Below, one piece after another: positions 29,477 to 38,592 of a stretch of DNA of 64,000 nucleotides; the stretch's first letter is position 1, and every line of letters begins with the position of its first letter. Below the pieces are notes generated by a model, which was not told the DNA's origin, did not search any database, and saw only the letters and a list, made by a program, of their open reading frames with translations. The DNA is from Stenotrophomonas sp. UBA2629 (lineage in GTDB: Bacteria; Pseudomonadota; Gammaproteobacteria; Xanthomonadales; Xanthomonadaceae): positions 1-64,000 of the forward strand of contig DEOB01000009.1 of NCBI GenBank assembly GCA_002359895.1. Direction: 5' to 3'. A program made the translations under genes and the position numbers.

Positions 29477-31366
29477 TCAACCCAGCGGCTCATCCGACAG
29501 ATACGTGTAACCGGTCAGGCCCGCTTCCAGTGCGGCGTCCAGCTCGGCTGCACGCTCGGCTGACAGATTCACCGCAGCCACGCGCTCGCGGTACGAGGTG
29601 CGCAGGTCATCCAGACTGTAGCCCACGTAGTCGAGCATCACGTCGGTGGTGTCGCCACGGCGCTGCTGGGTGATGGCATAACCATCGGCGTCGGCCACCA
29701 CTTCCACCGCGTCGGTGTCGCCGAACAGGTTGTGGATGTCGCCGAGGATTTCCTGATACGCACCGACCAAGAAGAAGCCGATGCGGTAGCTCTCACCGTG
29801 GCTCAACGAATGCAGCGGCAGCGAGCTGTCCAGGCTCTCGTTCTCGACGTAGGTTTTGACCATGCCATCGGAATCGCAGGTCATGTCGGCGACGATACCG
29901 CGACGGTCCGGGCGCTCGTTCAGGCGCTCGATCGGCACGATCGGGAACACCTGATCAATCGCCCACGCATCGGGGATGGATTCAAACACGCTGAAGTTGA
30001 CGAAATACTTGTCCACCAGACGATCGTTCAATTCATCCAGTGCCGGGCGGTGGCTCTTTTCGTCGTAGCTCAGGCGCGCGCGCACGGCATTGGCGATGGC
30101 GTAGAACAGGTCGTCGATGCGTGCGCGTTGCGGCAGGTCGATCTGGCCCAGTGCATAGGCGGCCAAACCTTCGGCATGGAAATGCTGCGCCTCCTGGAAC
30201 AACTCCACCGCCGGGCGCTGGTCGAGTTCCTCGTGAATTTCGCGCAGGTGGCGGACGGCAGCCGGCTCGTCGTCATGCGCTTCGGGCACGCGGCCTTCTG
30301 CGGCCTGCTCCACTTCGGCCACGTTGGCGATCAACACGGCGTGGTGCGCGGTCATGGCGCGGCCGCACTCGGTGATGATGCGCGGCGCCGTCAGCCCGTG
30401 CTCCTCGCAGGCTTCGGCCAGCGGCTGCACGATGTTGCTGGCATACGCGTTGAGGCCGTAGTTGATCGAGCAGTAGCTGCGCGAACGGGTGCCTTCGTAA
30501 TCAATGCCCAAGCCGCCGCCGACATCGACGTGGCTGATCTTGGCACCCAGCCGCGACAGCTCCACGAAGTAGCGCGTGGCTTCACGCATGCCGTTGGCGA
30601 TGTCGCGCACGTTGCTGATCTGGCTGCCCATGTGGAAATGCAGCAGGTTCAGGCAGTCGGCGTACTCGGTGTCACGCAGTGCCTTCCACAGGTCCAGCAG
30701 CTGCCGCGGTGACAGGCCGAACTTGGCCTTGTCGCCACCGCTGTTCTGCCACTTGCCCGCACCCAGCGATGCCAGGCGCATGCGCACGCCGATGCCCGGC
30801 TTCACATCCAATGCTTTGGATTCCTCCAGCACCAGCTTCAGCTCGGACGGCTTCTCGATGACGATGTAGGTCTGCAGGCCGAGCTTGCGGCCGATCAGCG
30901 CCAAGCGGATGTATTCACGGTCCTTGTAGCCGTTGCAGACGATCAGCCCGCCCGGCCGGCTCAGCGCCAGCACCGCCATCAGCTCCGGCTTGGAGCCGGC
31001 TTCCAGACCAAAACCCTCGCCGTGGTGGCTGGCCAGGGTGCCTGCCACGCCACGGTGCTGGTTCACCTTGATCGGGTAGACGGCCGTGTAGCCGCCCGGG
31101 TAATCCCAGTCGGCCTGCGCCTGCGCGAAGGCGTTCTGCAGCTTGCCCAGGCGCTGCCCCAGAATGCCCGGGAAGCGCACCAGCAGCGGCAGTTTTGCGC
31201 CGGCAGCGCGTGCCGAATCGACGATCTGCGGCAACGAAACCGCCGCCCCTTGGGCCCCGGCAGGGCGCACCACGATGTGCCCTGCGGCATCAACATCGAA
31301 ATAACCGTCGGACCAATGCGGAATCGAATAGGTCTTGCGGGCCTGGTCGAGGGACCAATCGCTCAT
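29477..31366 (-). CDS. speA: Biosynthetic arginine decarboxylase
   Basis: 629 residues; PLP enzyme turning arginine to agmatine, the first step to putrescine and spermidine. Typical start YSIPHWSDGYFDVDAAGHIVV, PLP-binding Lys in YPIKVNQHRGV, NGYKDREYIRLAL, the FHMGSQI and DVGGGLGIDYEGTRS barrel motifs, and a C-terminal stretch VGAYQEILGDIHNLFGD. Divergent from speE with about 230 bases between starts. No agmatinase or agmatine deiminase gene is in the window. Confidence 0.97.
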   Translation of the reverse strand: MSDWSLDQARKTYSIPHWSDGYFDVDAAGHIVVRPAGAQGAAVSLPQIVDSARAAGAKLPLLVRFPGILGQRLGKLQNAFAQAQADWDYPGGYTAVYPIKVNQHRGVAGTLASHHGEGFGLEAGSKPELMAVLALSRPGGLIVCNGYKDREYIRLALIGRKLGLQTYIVIEKPSELKLVLEESKALDVKPGIGVRMRLASLGAGKWQNSGGDKAKFGLSPRQLLDLWKALRDTEYADCLNLLHFHMGSQISNVRDIANGMREATRYFVELSRLGAKISHVDVGGGLGIDYEGTRSRSYCSINYGLNAYASNIVQPLAEACEEHGLTAPRIITECGRAMTAHHAVLIANVAEVEQAAEGRVPEAHDDEPAAVRHLREIHEELDQRPAVELFQEAQHFHAEGLAAYALGQIDLPQRARIDDLFYAIANAVRARLSYDEKSHRPALDELNDRLVDKYFVNFSVFESIPDAWAIDQVFPIVPIERLNERPDRRGIVADMTCDSDGMVKTYVENESLDSSLPLHSLSHGESYRIGFFLVGAYQEILGDIHNLFGDTDAVEVVADADGYAITQQRRGDTTDVMLDYVGYSLDDLRTSYRERVAAVNLSAERAAELDAALEAGLTGYTYLSDEPLG

Positions 31367-31528
31367 CGGCGTAGCAACTCTCAGCTGTGGATAAATAGGA
31401 CGCGCATTCTAACGCCTGTGGGGCAAGGCTCCGTTACAATCCGCGGCCGCGCCTTCCCCCGGCCTTAACGGACCCGGGCCCGAGGGCGAGGTTACGGACG
31501 AAATCCTGCTGTGGCAGCCTCGTCCCTG

Positions 31529-31572
31529 CCCTCATCCGCCCCCTTTGGGGCAGCTTCCCCCTGCGGGAGAAG
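31529..31572. repeat. Worn REP-like element in speE leader
   Basis: CCCTCATCCGCC ... CTTCCCCCTGCGGGAGAAG, a degenerate copy of the 25598-25637 family. It ends about 20 bases before the speE Shine-Dalgarno, so it is probably part of the speE leader RNA. Confidence 0.5.
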
Positions 31573-31600
31573 CAAGAATTCATTGCACTCAGGAATCATC

Positions 31601-32458
31601 ATGACCTCCAACGAAAACTGGTTCACCGAACACTTCCAGCCGACCGGCTCGTCCATTGGCTTCCGCATCAACGGCAAGCTGGACGAAGTGCAGTCGCCGT
31701 TCCAGAAGATCGAGATCTACGACAGCACCGACTGGGGCAAGTTGATGGTCATCGACGGCGCCATGATGCTGACCACCAAGGACAACTTCTTCTACCACGA
31801 GATGATCAGCCACCCGGTGCTGTTCACTCACGCCGCGCCCAAGCGCGTGGTGATCATCGGCGGCGGCGACTGCGGCACGCTGCGCGAGGTGCTCAAGCAC
31901 CCGGGCGTGGAAAGCGCCACCCAGTGCGACATCGACGAGCAGGTCACGCGCATGGCTGAGAAGTACTTCCCGGAGCTGTGCGAAAGCAACGGAGACGCGC
32001 GCGCCGAGCTGCTGTTCGATGACGGCGTGGCCTACATGGCCAACTGCGCGCCGAGCAGCGTGGACGTGGTGATCGTGGATTCCACCGACCCGGTGGGCCC
32101 GGCCGAAGGCCTGTTCAACAAGGCGTTCTTCGAGAGCTGCTTCCGCGCGTTGAAGGACGACGGCCTGCTGGTGCAGCAGAGCGAGTCGCCGCTGGCGCTG
32201 CTGGACCTCATCAAGGACATGCGTTCGGAAATGGGCAAGGCCGGCTTCCAGTCGTTCAAGACCCTGCCGTTCCCGCAGCCGTGCTACCCGACCGGCTGGT
32301 GGTCGGTGACGGTGGCCAGCAAGCAGGCCGGTTTTGGTTTCGGCTTCCGCCAGGAAGACGCCGCCGCCAAGCCGTTCGACACGCTGTACTACACCGCACC
32401 GCTGCACACCGGCGTGCTGGTCAGCCCGCCGTTCGTGGCCAAGGCGCTGGGCGAGTAA
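31601..32458 (+). CDS. speE: Spermidine synthase
   Basis: Transfers an aminopropyl group from decarboxylated SAM to putrescine. 285 residues, starting MTSNENWFTEHF with AGGAA 5 bases upstream. Signature motifs: LMVIDGAMMLTTKDNFFYHEM, the SAM-fold GGGDCGTLREVLKH, catalytic DSTDPVGPAEGLF and the end YNT/YYTAPLHTGVLVSPPFV. Together with speA it accounts for two polyamine steps; SpeD is not in the window. Confidence 0.97.
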   Translation: MTSNENWFTEHFQPTGSSIGFRINGKLDEVQSPFQKIEIYDSTDWGKLMVIDGAMMLTTKDNFFYHEMISHPVLFTHAAPKRVVIIGGGDCGTLREVLKHPGVESATQCDIDEQVTRMAEKYFPELCESNGDARAELLFDDGVAYMANCAPSSVDVVIVDSTDPVGPAEGLFNKAFFESCFRALKDDGLLVQQSESPLALLDLIKDMRSEMGKAGFQSFKTLPFPQPCYPTGWWSVTVASKQAGFGFGFRQEDAAAKPFDTLYYTAPLHTGVLVSPPFVAKALGE

Positions 32459-32516
32459 GCACAGCGGTTCTGGAAACGGAGACGTTGTGAGCGCGCAGTA
32501 TGCGTTCACCCTGAAA

Positions 32517-32555
32517 AACGCCGCGATTCCCGAGGGATCGCGGCGTTTTTTTTGC
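32517..32555 (+). terminator. Intrinsic terminator of speE
   Basis: An 11-base perfect stem AACGCCGCGAT (32517-32527) / ATCGCGGCGTT (32537-32547) with a 9-base loop, followed by a run of T residues. Confidence 0.93.
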
Positions 32556-32563
32556 GAAAGGCT

Positions 32564-32767
32564 CCCCCTCTCCCCAACCCCCGCTCTGCGCCCCAGCCCT
32601 TGCGCTGGCGCAAGGGCGTTCGATGGGCAGCGAACCAGTGGTTCGCAAGCCGCCCCTCTCACCCCGCCAGGGGAGAGGGGCTTAACGCACGACAAGTTGA
32701 AGCGATGCTGGCAACTGCAGCTTTAGAGCCCCTCTCCCCTGGCGGGAGAGGGGTTGGGGAGAGGGGG
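32564..32767. repeat. REP composite with perfect 18-base inverted ends
   Basis: The outer arms CCCCCTCTCCCCAACCCC (32564-32581) and its exact complement (32750-32767) enclose about 170 bases. Inside are two hairpins of the CCCCTCTC/GAGAGGGG kind and a further AGCCCTTGCGC hairpin near 32594-32617. Architecture matches the 8978-9248 array but the interior differs. It lies between the speE terminator and lpxO. Confidence 0.8.
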
Positions 32768-32796
32768 ATCTCTAAATTCCCAGCACAAAAACCGGC

Positions 32797-33702
32797 CTAC
32801 AACGCCCAGATGCCCGCAATCACCGTCACCACCAGGCCCCACTTGATGGCGTGGTAAGCAAACGCACTGCGGGCGCGCAAGGTCTTGGCCTTCAATCGAA
32901 GCTTGTAGACGCCGCCAAATGCTTTGTTGACGCCGCCGGTAGGGTCGCCCGGAAGGTTCGGCGAGGCGCCGCCGGCCAGCAGCGTGGCCGCCACGGCGCG
33001 GTTGAACAATGCCGGTAACCCAAAACGCAGCGGGCGGGCGATGTCGCAGAACAGAATCACCCGATCCTGGTCGGTCTCGTTATGCGCGTGGTGGATATAC
33101 GTCTCGTCGAACATCATCCATTCGCCATCGCGCCAGCTTTTGCGGATGCCATCCACCTCGATGTAGCAGCCATCGTCATTGGGCGTGCTCAGGCCCAGGT
33201 GCAAGCGCAGCGAACCGGCGAACGGGTCACGATGCGGGCGCAGCTCGCTGCCCGGCGGCAACTGCGCGAACATCGCTGCGCGCACCTCCGGGATCGCCTC
33301 GATCAGCGCCACGGTCTGCGGGCACAACGCCTTGGCCGACGGGTGCGAGGGGCCATACCAGCGCAGATAGAAGCGCTTCCAGCCTCGGCGGAAAAACGAG
33401 TTGAAACCGGCGTCGTTGAAGCTGCTGGCGGCGGCGATTTTTTCGGCATCGCGCAGGGCCACCGCTTCGTCGCGGATTACCTGCCAGTTCTGACGCAGCA
33501 GTTCCAGCTGTGGGAACTCCTTGCCGGGGTCCAGGAACGGCGTGGTCGGCACCTTGGAGAACAGGTACATCACCACGTTGATCGGCGCCATGAAGCTGGA
33601 ATGGTCCAACAACTGTCGCGACCAGCGCGCGCGCACCTTGCCGCGGAAATGGATGTACAGCACGCAGGCCACGAACAGCGCTGCCAGCACGAGTTTGATC
33701 AT
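32797..33702 (-). CDS. lpxO: LpxO-like lipid A aspartyl/asparaginyl hydroxylase
   Basis: 301 residues starting MIKLVLAALFVACVLYIHFRG, one N-terminal membrane segment. The Fe(II)/2-oxoglutarate fold shows RPHRDPFAGSLRLHLGL (His-x-Asp and the 2-oxoglutarate Arg), WRDGEWMMFDETYIHHAHNET and a C-terminal hydrophobic end. LpxO enzymes 2-hydroxylate the secondary acyl chain of lipid A in the inner membrane. Upstream in-frame codons to 33756 lack similarity. Divergent from a small kinase-like gene that could also act on LPS. Confidence 0.85.
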   Translation of the reverse strand: MIKLVLAALFVACVLYIHFRGKVRARWSRQLLDHSSFMAPINVVMYLFSKVPTTPFLDPGKEFPQLELLRQNWQVIRDEAVALRDAEKIAAASSFNDAGFNSFFRRGWKRFYLRWYGPSHPSAKALCPQTVALIEAIPEVRAAMFAQLPPGSELRPHRDPFAGSLRLHLGLSTPNDDGCYIEVDGIRKSWRDGEWMMFDETYIHHAHNETDQDRVILFCDIARPLRFGLPALFNRAVAATLLAGGASPNLPGDPTGGVNKAFGGVYKLRLKAKTLRARSAFAYHAIKWGLVVTVIAGIWAL

Positions 33703-33819
33703 TCGACTCTCCCGGCCGTGGCCGGAGTCAGGAGTGAGGGGGGAGCGCTCGTTCAACCACGCGCCCTCGCGTGGTTACCAGGTGCGGGCAAACATGAGGT
33801 CGGCAGCTGCCGGCGAAAG

Positions 33820-33906
33820 GTTACGTATCTGTAACGCTGCTTTCTGCCGCAATTTTCCTACATTTTTTTGACATTCAGCAATTGCCGTACTGTTCAGTTT
33901 TATAAT
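33820..33906 (+). promoter_or_regulatory. AT-rich divergent promoter region
   Basis: A perfect -10 box TATAAT at 33901-33906, without a good -35 at standard spacing (TTGACA at 33868 is 27 bases away). An inverted repeat GTTAC-N6-GTAAC at 33820-33835 could be an operator. Between lpxO (-) and the kinase gene (+). Confidence 0.4.
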
Positions 33907-33992
33907 TCGCGACACATCCCCGCCCCCACACGGGCACCGCAAGACCGGCATTTCACGACGCTTTCCGCGCCCGCCGCGTCAGGAAGGTATTC

Positions 33993-34655
33993 ATGAACAC
34001 ATTGCCCACTTTCGATGGCAGCGCGCCCATCGTTCCTGCCAGTCAATTGCTCAAGCGTGGCGAACGCCTGCTCGAACCGGACGTTTACCGCATTCAGCTT
34101 GAAGGCCGTCCGGCCGTCATCAAAGACTATCGCCGCTACCAGGGCACGCCGTTGTCACCGGTGGCGCGCCTGCTGGTGCGCCATGAAGCCAAGGTGCTGC
34201 GCCGTCTGCGGGGATGGAAGCACGCCCCTGCGCTGCTCGGCACCTTGGGTGGCCTGGCATTGGGCATGGAATACATTCCCGGCGACACCCTCACCGCCAG
34301 CGTCCAGGGCGTGAGCCAGGAAGTGTTTGATCAGTTGCAGGGCGCATTGGCGCGCCTGCATGCCGCCGGCATCACCCACAACGATCTGCACGGCACCAAC
34401 GTCATGGTCAGCGCCGGGGTGCCGGTGCTGCTGGATTTCACTTCGGCACTGCGTTGGCCGCGCTGGCTGCGCAACACCCCGGTGACCCGCCAGCTGCGCC
34501 GCAGCGACATGAAAAACCTGGTGAAAATGCGCCAGCGCCTCACCGGTCAGCGCCCATCCGCTGAGCAGGCCGCACTGCTGGCTGAGCCGGGCTGGGTGCA
34601 GCGCCTGCGCCGTACCTGGAAGCGGCTGTACCGGCGCATCAAGCGTCACGGTTGA
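33993..34655 (+). CDS. Small RIO/LPS-kinase-like protein
   Basis: 220 residues, a compact protein-kinase-like fold. Candidate ATP Lys in RPAVIKDYRRYQG (about residue 46), catalytic loop ITHNDLHGTNVMV (H-x-D...N), and metal-binding Asp in VPVLLDFTSALRW. The C terminus is strongly basic (RLRRTWKRLYRRIKRHG), which suggests contact with membrane or LPS. Such small kinases in Xanthomonadaceae are related to RIO1 and WaaP-type lipopolysaccharide kinases; the substrate is not known. Shine-Dalgarno AGGAAGG just upstream. Divergent from lpxO. Confidence 0.8.
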   Translation: MNTLPTFDGSAPIVPASQLLKRGERLLEPDVYRIQLEGRPAVIKDYRRYQGTPLSPVARLLVRHEAKVLRRLRGWKHAPALLGTLGGLALGMEYIPGDTLTASVQGVSQEVFDQLQGALARLHAAGITHNDLHGTNVMVSAGVPVLLDFTSALRWPRWLRNTPVTRQLRRSDMKNLVKMRQRLTGQRPSAEQAALLAEPGWVQRLRRTWKRLYRRIKRHG

Positions 34656-34679
34656 TTGACGGCTGACGCCGCCAATGGA

Positions 34680-35018
34680 TCAGAGCGCGTCGGCGTCCAC
34701 TTCACCGGTGCGGATGCGCACCACGCTGCCTAGGTCGTAGACAAACACCTTGCCGTCGCCAATCTTGCCGGTGCCAGCGGCCTTGACGATGGCTTCCACC
34801 ACCTCGTCGGCCTGCGCATCGGTGACGGCCACTTCAATCTTCACCTTGGGCAGAAAGTCGACCACGTACTCGGCGCCCCGGTACAACTCGGTGTGGCCCT
34901 TCTGCCGACCAAAGCCCTTGACCTCGGTGACGGTGATGCCGGCCACGCCGCGCTCTGCCAACGCTTCACGCACGTCGTCCAGTTTGAACGGTTTGACGAT
35001 GGCCATGATCATCTTCAT
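34680..35018 (-). CDS. glnB: PII nitrogen regulatory protein
   Basis: 112 residues, the standard PII length: MKMIMAIVKPFKLDDVREAL, T-loop ELYRGAEYVVDFLPK with the uridylylated Tyr (residue 51), and the C-terminal GKIGDGKVFVYDLGSVVRIRTGE. It senses 2-oxoglutarate and ATP and controls glutamine synthetase and nitrogen transcription. Could equally be named glnK; no amtB is adjacent. Preceded by AGGAAG on its strand. Confidence 0.95.
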   Translation of the reverse strand: MKMIMAIVKPFKLDDVREALAERGVAGITVTEVKGFGRQKGHTELYRGAEYVVDFLPKVKIEVAVTDAQADEVVEAIVKAAGTGKIGDGKVFVYDLGSVVRIRTGEVDADAL

Positions 35019-35197
35019 CGGGGGTCTTCCTCTGGGATTCTGCGGGCAGGATACCTTGGACGCGCGGGGACTTGAGCATCGACGCGTGCGTGTCAGCACT
35101 GACGTTACGGCTTATCCTTACGCCTGACCATTACGGACGCTGATGCGCCGCAAAAGCCAGGCCCTATAGGCTCGGCCGACCCCTGCGGAGACCTGCC

Positions 35198-35458
35198 ATG
35201 ATCGACCTCAACCACATTGATGAACTCGCCCGTCGCCTCAGCGACCTGGTGCCGCGGGGGCTGCGTGATTCCCGCGAGGAACTGCAGGCCACCTTCAAAT
35301 CCGCCCTGCAAGCAGGGCTGACCAAGCTGGACCTGGTCACCCGCGAGGAGTTTGAAGTGCAGCGCGCCGTGCTGCTGCGCACCCGCGAAAAGCTCGACGC
35401 GCTGGAACAGGCCGTCGCCACACTGGAAAACCGCACCCCCACCCCGCCCAACGCCTGA
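35198..35458 (+). CDS. ubiK: Ubiquinone biosynthesis accessory factor UbiK
   Basis: 86 residues, YqiC/BMFP family: amphipathic N-terminal helix (IDLNHIDELARRLSDLVP) and a C-terminal trimeric coiled coil LVTREEFEVQRAVLLRTREK. UbiK binds membranes and supports the Ubi complex. Directly before comM (8-base gap) and divergent from glnB, an order conserved in Pseudomonas. Confidence 0.9.
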   Translation: MIDLNHIDELARRLSDLVPRGLRDSREELQATFKSALQAGLTKLDLVTREEFEVQRAVLLRTREKLDALEQAVATLENRTPTPPNA

Positions 35459-35466
35459 GCCGGGCC

Positions 35467-36975
35467 ATGAGCCTGGCCTTGGTGCACAGCCGCGCCCGAG
35501 CGGGCGTGCACGCGCCGGCGGTGCAGGTGGAGGTCCACCTGTCCGGTGGCCTGCCCTCCACGCAGATCGTCGGCCTGCCCGAAGCGGCAGTGCGCGAATC
35601 GCGCGACCGTGTGCGCGCCGCCCTGCTTTGCGCCCAGTTTGAATTCCCCGCACGGCGCATCACCATCAACCTGGCGCCTGCCGACCTGCCCAAGGAAGGC
35701 GGGCGTTTCGATCTGCCCATCGCGCTGGGCATCCTTGCCGCCAGTGGTCAGATCGACCGCGCCACCCTGGCCGGCCATGAATTCATCGGCGAGCTGGCGC
35801 TTACCGGCGAACTGCGCGGGGTGGATGGTGCCCTGCCTGCGGCCATCGCGGCCGCGGCCGAGCAACGCACACTGATCGTACCGGCGGCCAATGCCGGTGA
35901 AGCCGCATTGGCCCAACACGCCAGCATCAAAGTCGCCCGCACCCTGCTGGAAGTCTGCGCGGCATTGGCCGGCGACAAAGTGCTGCCCATCGCGCAGTTG
36001 CCGCCCGTGCAGACCGTCGCGCAGCCGGACCTGGCCGATGTGCGCGGTCAGCTGCAGGCGCGCCGTGCGCTGGAAATTGCCGCCGCCGGTGGTCATCACC
36101 TGTTGCTGCTGGGTTCGCCCGGCTGCGGCAAAACCCTGCTGGCGTCCCGTCTGCCCGGCATCCTGCCCGAGGCCAGCGAAGCCGAAGCGCTGGAGGCGGC
36201 CGCCATCGCCTCGGTCAGTGGTCGTGGTGTGGATGCGGCGCGCTGGCGGCAACGTCCCTTCAGGTCTCCGCACCACACCGCCAGCGCGGTGGCCTTGGTC
36301 GGCGGCGGCTCGCATCCGCGTCCCGGCGAGATATCGCTGGCGCACAACGGCGTGCTGTTTCTGGACGAATTGCCCGAGTGGAACCGGCATGCCCTGGAGG
36401 TGCTGCGCGAGCCACTGGAATCGGGCTCGGTCACCATTTCACGCGCAGCCCGCAGCATCGAGTTTCCGGCGCGCTTCCAGTTGGTCGCCGCCATGAACCC
36501 GTGCCCTTGCGGGTGGGCCGGTGACAGCAGTGGCCGCTGCCGTTGCTCGCGCGATGCCATTGACCGTTACCGCGCGCGCATCTCCGGGCCGCTGCTGGAC
36601 CGTATTGACCTGCATCTGCAGGTGCCCCGGCTGGCGCCGGCGGCCCTGCGTGGCGATGCGCCTGCCGGGGAGAGCAGCGCCTGCGTGCGCGAACGGGTTG
36701 CGCAGGCCCGCGCCCGGCAGCTGCAACGCGCTGGCACGGCCAACGCCAATCTCAACCAGGCGCAGACCCTGCACGACTGCGCGCTGTCCCCGGCGGACGA
36801 CGATCTGCTCGAAAAGGCGATGGACCGCCTGCAGCTCTCGGCCCGCTCCATGCACCGTATCCTGCGCGTTGCCCGCACCATCGCCGATCTTGACGACAAG
36901 GCCGACATCGAGCGCAGCCACCTGACCGAAGCCATCGGCTATCGCCAACTGGATCGCAGCCAGCAAGACGATTGA
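35467..36975 (+). CDS. comM: ComM/YifB family Mg-chelatase-like AAA ATPase
   Basis: 502 residues. N-terminal YifB domain (VHSRARAGVHAPAVQVEVHL), Walker A LLGSPGCGKTLLASRLPGIL at about 215, Walker B GVLFLDELPEW, the zinc-ribbon-like CPCGWAGDSSGRCRCS and a C-terminal Mg-chelatase domain. ComM is a hexameric helicase that promotes branch migration during natural transformation. ComF is encoded 7 kb away, so two transformation-linked genes are in the window. Confidence 0.95.
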   Translation: MSLALVHSRARAGVHAPAVQVEVHLSGGLPSTQIVGLPEAAVRESRDRVRAALLCAQFEFPARRITINLAPADLPKEGGRFDLPIALGILAASGQIDRATLAGHEFIGELALTGELRGVDGALPAAIAAAAEQRTLIVPAANAGEAALAQHASIKVARTLLEVCAALAGDKVLPIAQLPPVQTVAQPDLADVRGQLQARRALEIAAAGGHHLLLLGSPGCGKTLLASRLPGILPEASEAEALEAAAIASVSGRGVDAARWRQRPFRSPHHTASAVALVGGGSHPRPGEISLAHNGVLFLDELPEWNRHALEVLREPLESGSVTISRAARSIEFPARFQLVAAMNPCPCGWAGDSSGRCRCSRDAIDRYRARISGPLLDRIDLHLQVPRLAPAALRGDAPAGESSACVRERVAQARARQLQRAGTANANLNQAQTLHDCALSPADDDLLEKAMDRLQLSARSMHRILRVARTIADLDDKADIERSHLTEAIGYRQLDRSQQDD

Positions 36976-37056
36976 GGTGCATCATCCGTCCATTGCCAGC
37001 GCAAGTACGCACCTGTGCATGGGGCGCAGAGGCCGCGCAGGCTCAAGGACTCCGCC

Positions 37057-38583
37057 ATGGAACGCATCGAACGTCCGTACTTCCCGATCATCTATGTGCG
37101 TGGCTACGCCATGACCCGCGATGAGATCGTGGAAACCACCTCCACGCCGTTCATGGGCTTTGAGGCCGGCTCGACCAAGATGCGCCAGGCGCAGGACGGC
37201 TCCATCGTGAAGTTCGTGTTCGAGTCACCGCTGATACGGCTGATGAAGGACCACAACTACCGTGATGTGTACGAGTTCGGCGCCGAACGACGCGGCCGCA
37301 TCTCGCCGCGCTGCATCGTCATTCATCGTTATTACGATCCGGCCGACCCGGCATTTGGTGATGGCAAAACCCCGAGCATCGCCGACGCGGCGGCCAGCCT
37401 GGGCCGACGCATTATTGAACTGCGCGACAGCATCTGCGGCACCAACGCAGCCATGCGCAAGGCGTTCCGCGTCTATCTGGTGGCCCACTCGATGGGCGGT
37501 TTGATCTGCCGTTGCCTGCTGCAGAACCCGGAAGTGGCCAGCGCCGAGGCACGGGCGATGGTGGACAAGGTGTTCACCTATGCCACGCCGCACAACGGCA
37601 TCGACATCGCCGGCATCAACGTGCCCAACCTGTTGTCGATCAACGATATGAACAACTTCAACCGCAGCACCATGGGCAAATACCTGAAGGTGCCCAAGGA
37701 CAAGGTCAATACGCTGGGTGATTCAGGGTTCCCGCCGGAACGGATGTTCTGCCTGATCGGCACCAACAGCCGCGACTATGCCGCCGCGCACGGGTTGTCG
37801 TCGTTCGCGGTGGGTTCGCTGAGCGATGGTCTGGTGCGCATTGCCAATGCTTACGTGGAAGGCGCGCCGCGCGCCTTCGTCAACCGCAGCCACAGTGGCT
37901 ACTTCGGCATCGTCAACTCCGAGGAGGGCTATCAGAATCTGGTGCGTTTTCTGTTCGGCGACACCTGCGCCACCGCGCAGCTGGACATCAAAGCCCTGCC
38001 GTTCCCGCCGGAGATAGAGGCCGCACGCAAACGTGGCAAAAAAATTGAATCGGCGTACTACATCGAGGCCACGGTCGCACCGCGCGGCGCCTACACCTAC
38101 GAACTGACCTCACGCACGGAAGCCAACCAATGCGCGATCCGCCGTCAGTACAGCGAGATGTTCAACGATGACGGCAGCATCCGTGCGCAGGCACGTTCGC
38201 CGGTGTTGTTCTCGGTATTCCTGGACAGCCGCAAAATCACCGCCGGCAGCGAGATCGCCTTCTCCATCAACCTGGCGGTCACCAACGCCGGCTATCAGGT
38301 GGAGGGTGCGCTGTTCCTGAAAAGCCACATCCCCGGCGAGTTCCTGTTCCGCAACACGCTGGTACTGTTCGCCCGGCCTGCCGAAGACGGCAGCTGGCGC
38401 CTGCGTTATGTGTGGAGCGACGACCAGTGGTCCGGCGGCCCCAAAAACGAGGCCGAGCTGGATGCCGCGCGCAACACCGCCATCGGCATTGCCCAACAGG
38501 CACCGAACATCTTCACCGTGCCGCTGCGTTCGGCCAAAGGCCTGGAGGCCGAGCTGAAGTTGTCGCTGTCCGACTGGGCATGA
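37057..38583 (+). CDS. Large alpha/beta hydrolase, PGAP1/lipase-like
   Basis: 508 residues; start at ATG 37057 with AAGGA 7 bases upstream. No signal peptide. Near the N terminus: PYFPIIYVRGYAMTRDE, the lipase 'oxyanion' strand. Nucleophile elbow VAHSMGGLICRCLLQ (Ser about 150), followed by FTYATPHNGIDIAG, as in PGAP1/LipA-type esterases. The C-terminal third (about 330-508) has no recognised fold and looks beta-rich. Substrate unknown. It ends 9 bases from the convergent mocR stop. Confidence 0.8.
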   Translation: MERIERPYFPIIYVRGYAMTRDEIVETTSTPFMGFEAGSTKMRQAQDGSIVKFVFESPLIRLMKDHNYRDVYEFGAERRGRISPRCIVIHRYYDPADPAFGDGKTPSIADAAASLGRRIIELRDSICGTNAAMRKAFRVYLVAHSMGGLICRCLLQNPEVASAEARAMVDKVFTYATPHNGIDIAGINVPNLLSINDMNNFNRSTMGKYLKVPKDKVNTLGDSGFPPERMFCLIGTNSRDYAAAHGLSSFAVGSLSDGLVRIANAYVEGAPRAFVNRSHSGYFGIVNSEEGYQNLVRFLFGDTCATAQLDIKALPFPPEIEAARKRGKKIESAYYIEATVAPRGAYTYELTSRTEANQCAIRRQYSEMFNDDGSIRAQARSPVLFSVFLDSRKITAGSEIAFSINLAVTNAGYQVEGALFLKSHIPGEFLFRNTLVLFARPAEDGSWRLRYVWSDDQWSGGPKNEAELDAARNTAIGIAQQAPNIFTVPLRSAKGLEAELKLSLSDWA

Positions 38584-38592
38584 CGCCGCCGA

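Noticed and set aside
33868..33906. TTGACA and TATAAT as one sigma-70 promoter
   Set aside because: The spacing is 27 bases rather than 16-18, so the two boxes cannot belong to one ordinary promoter.
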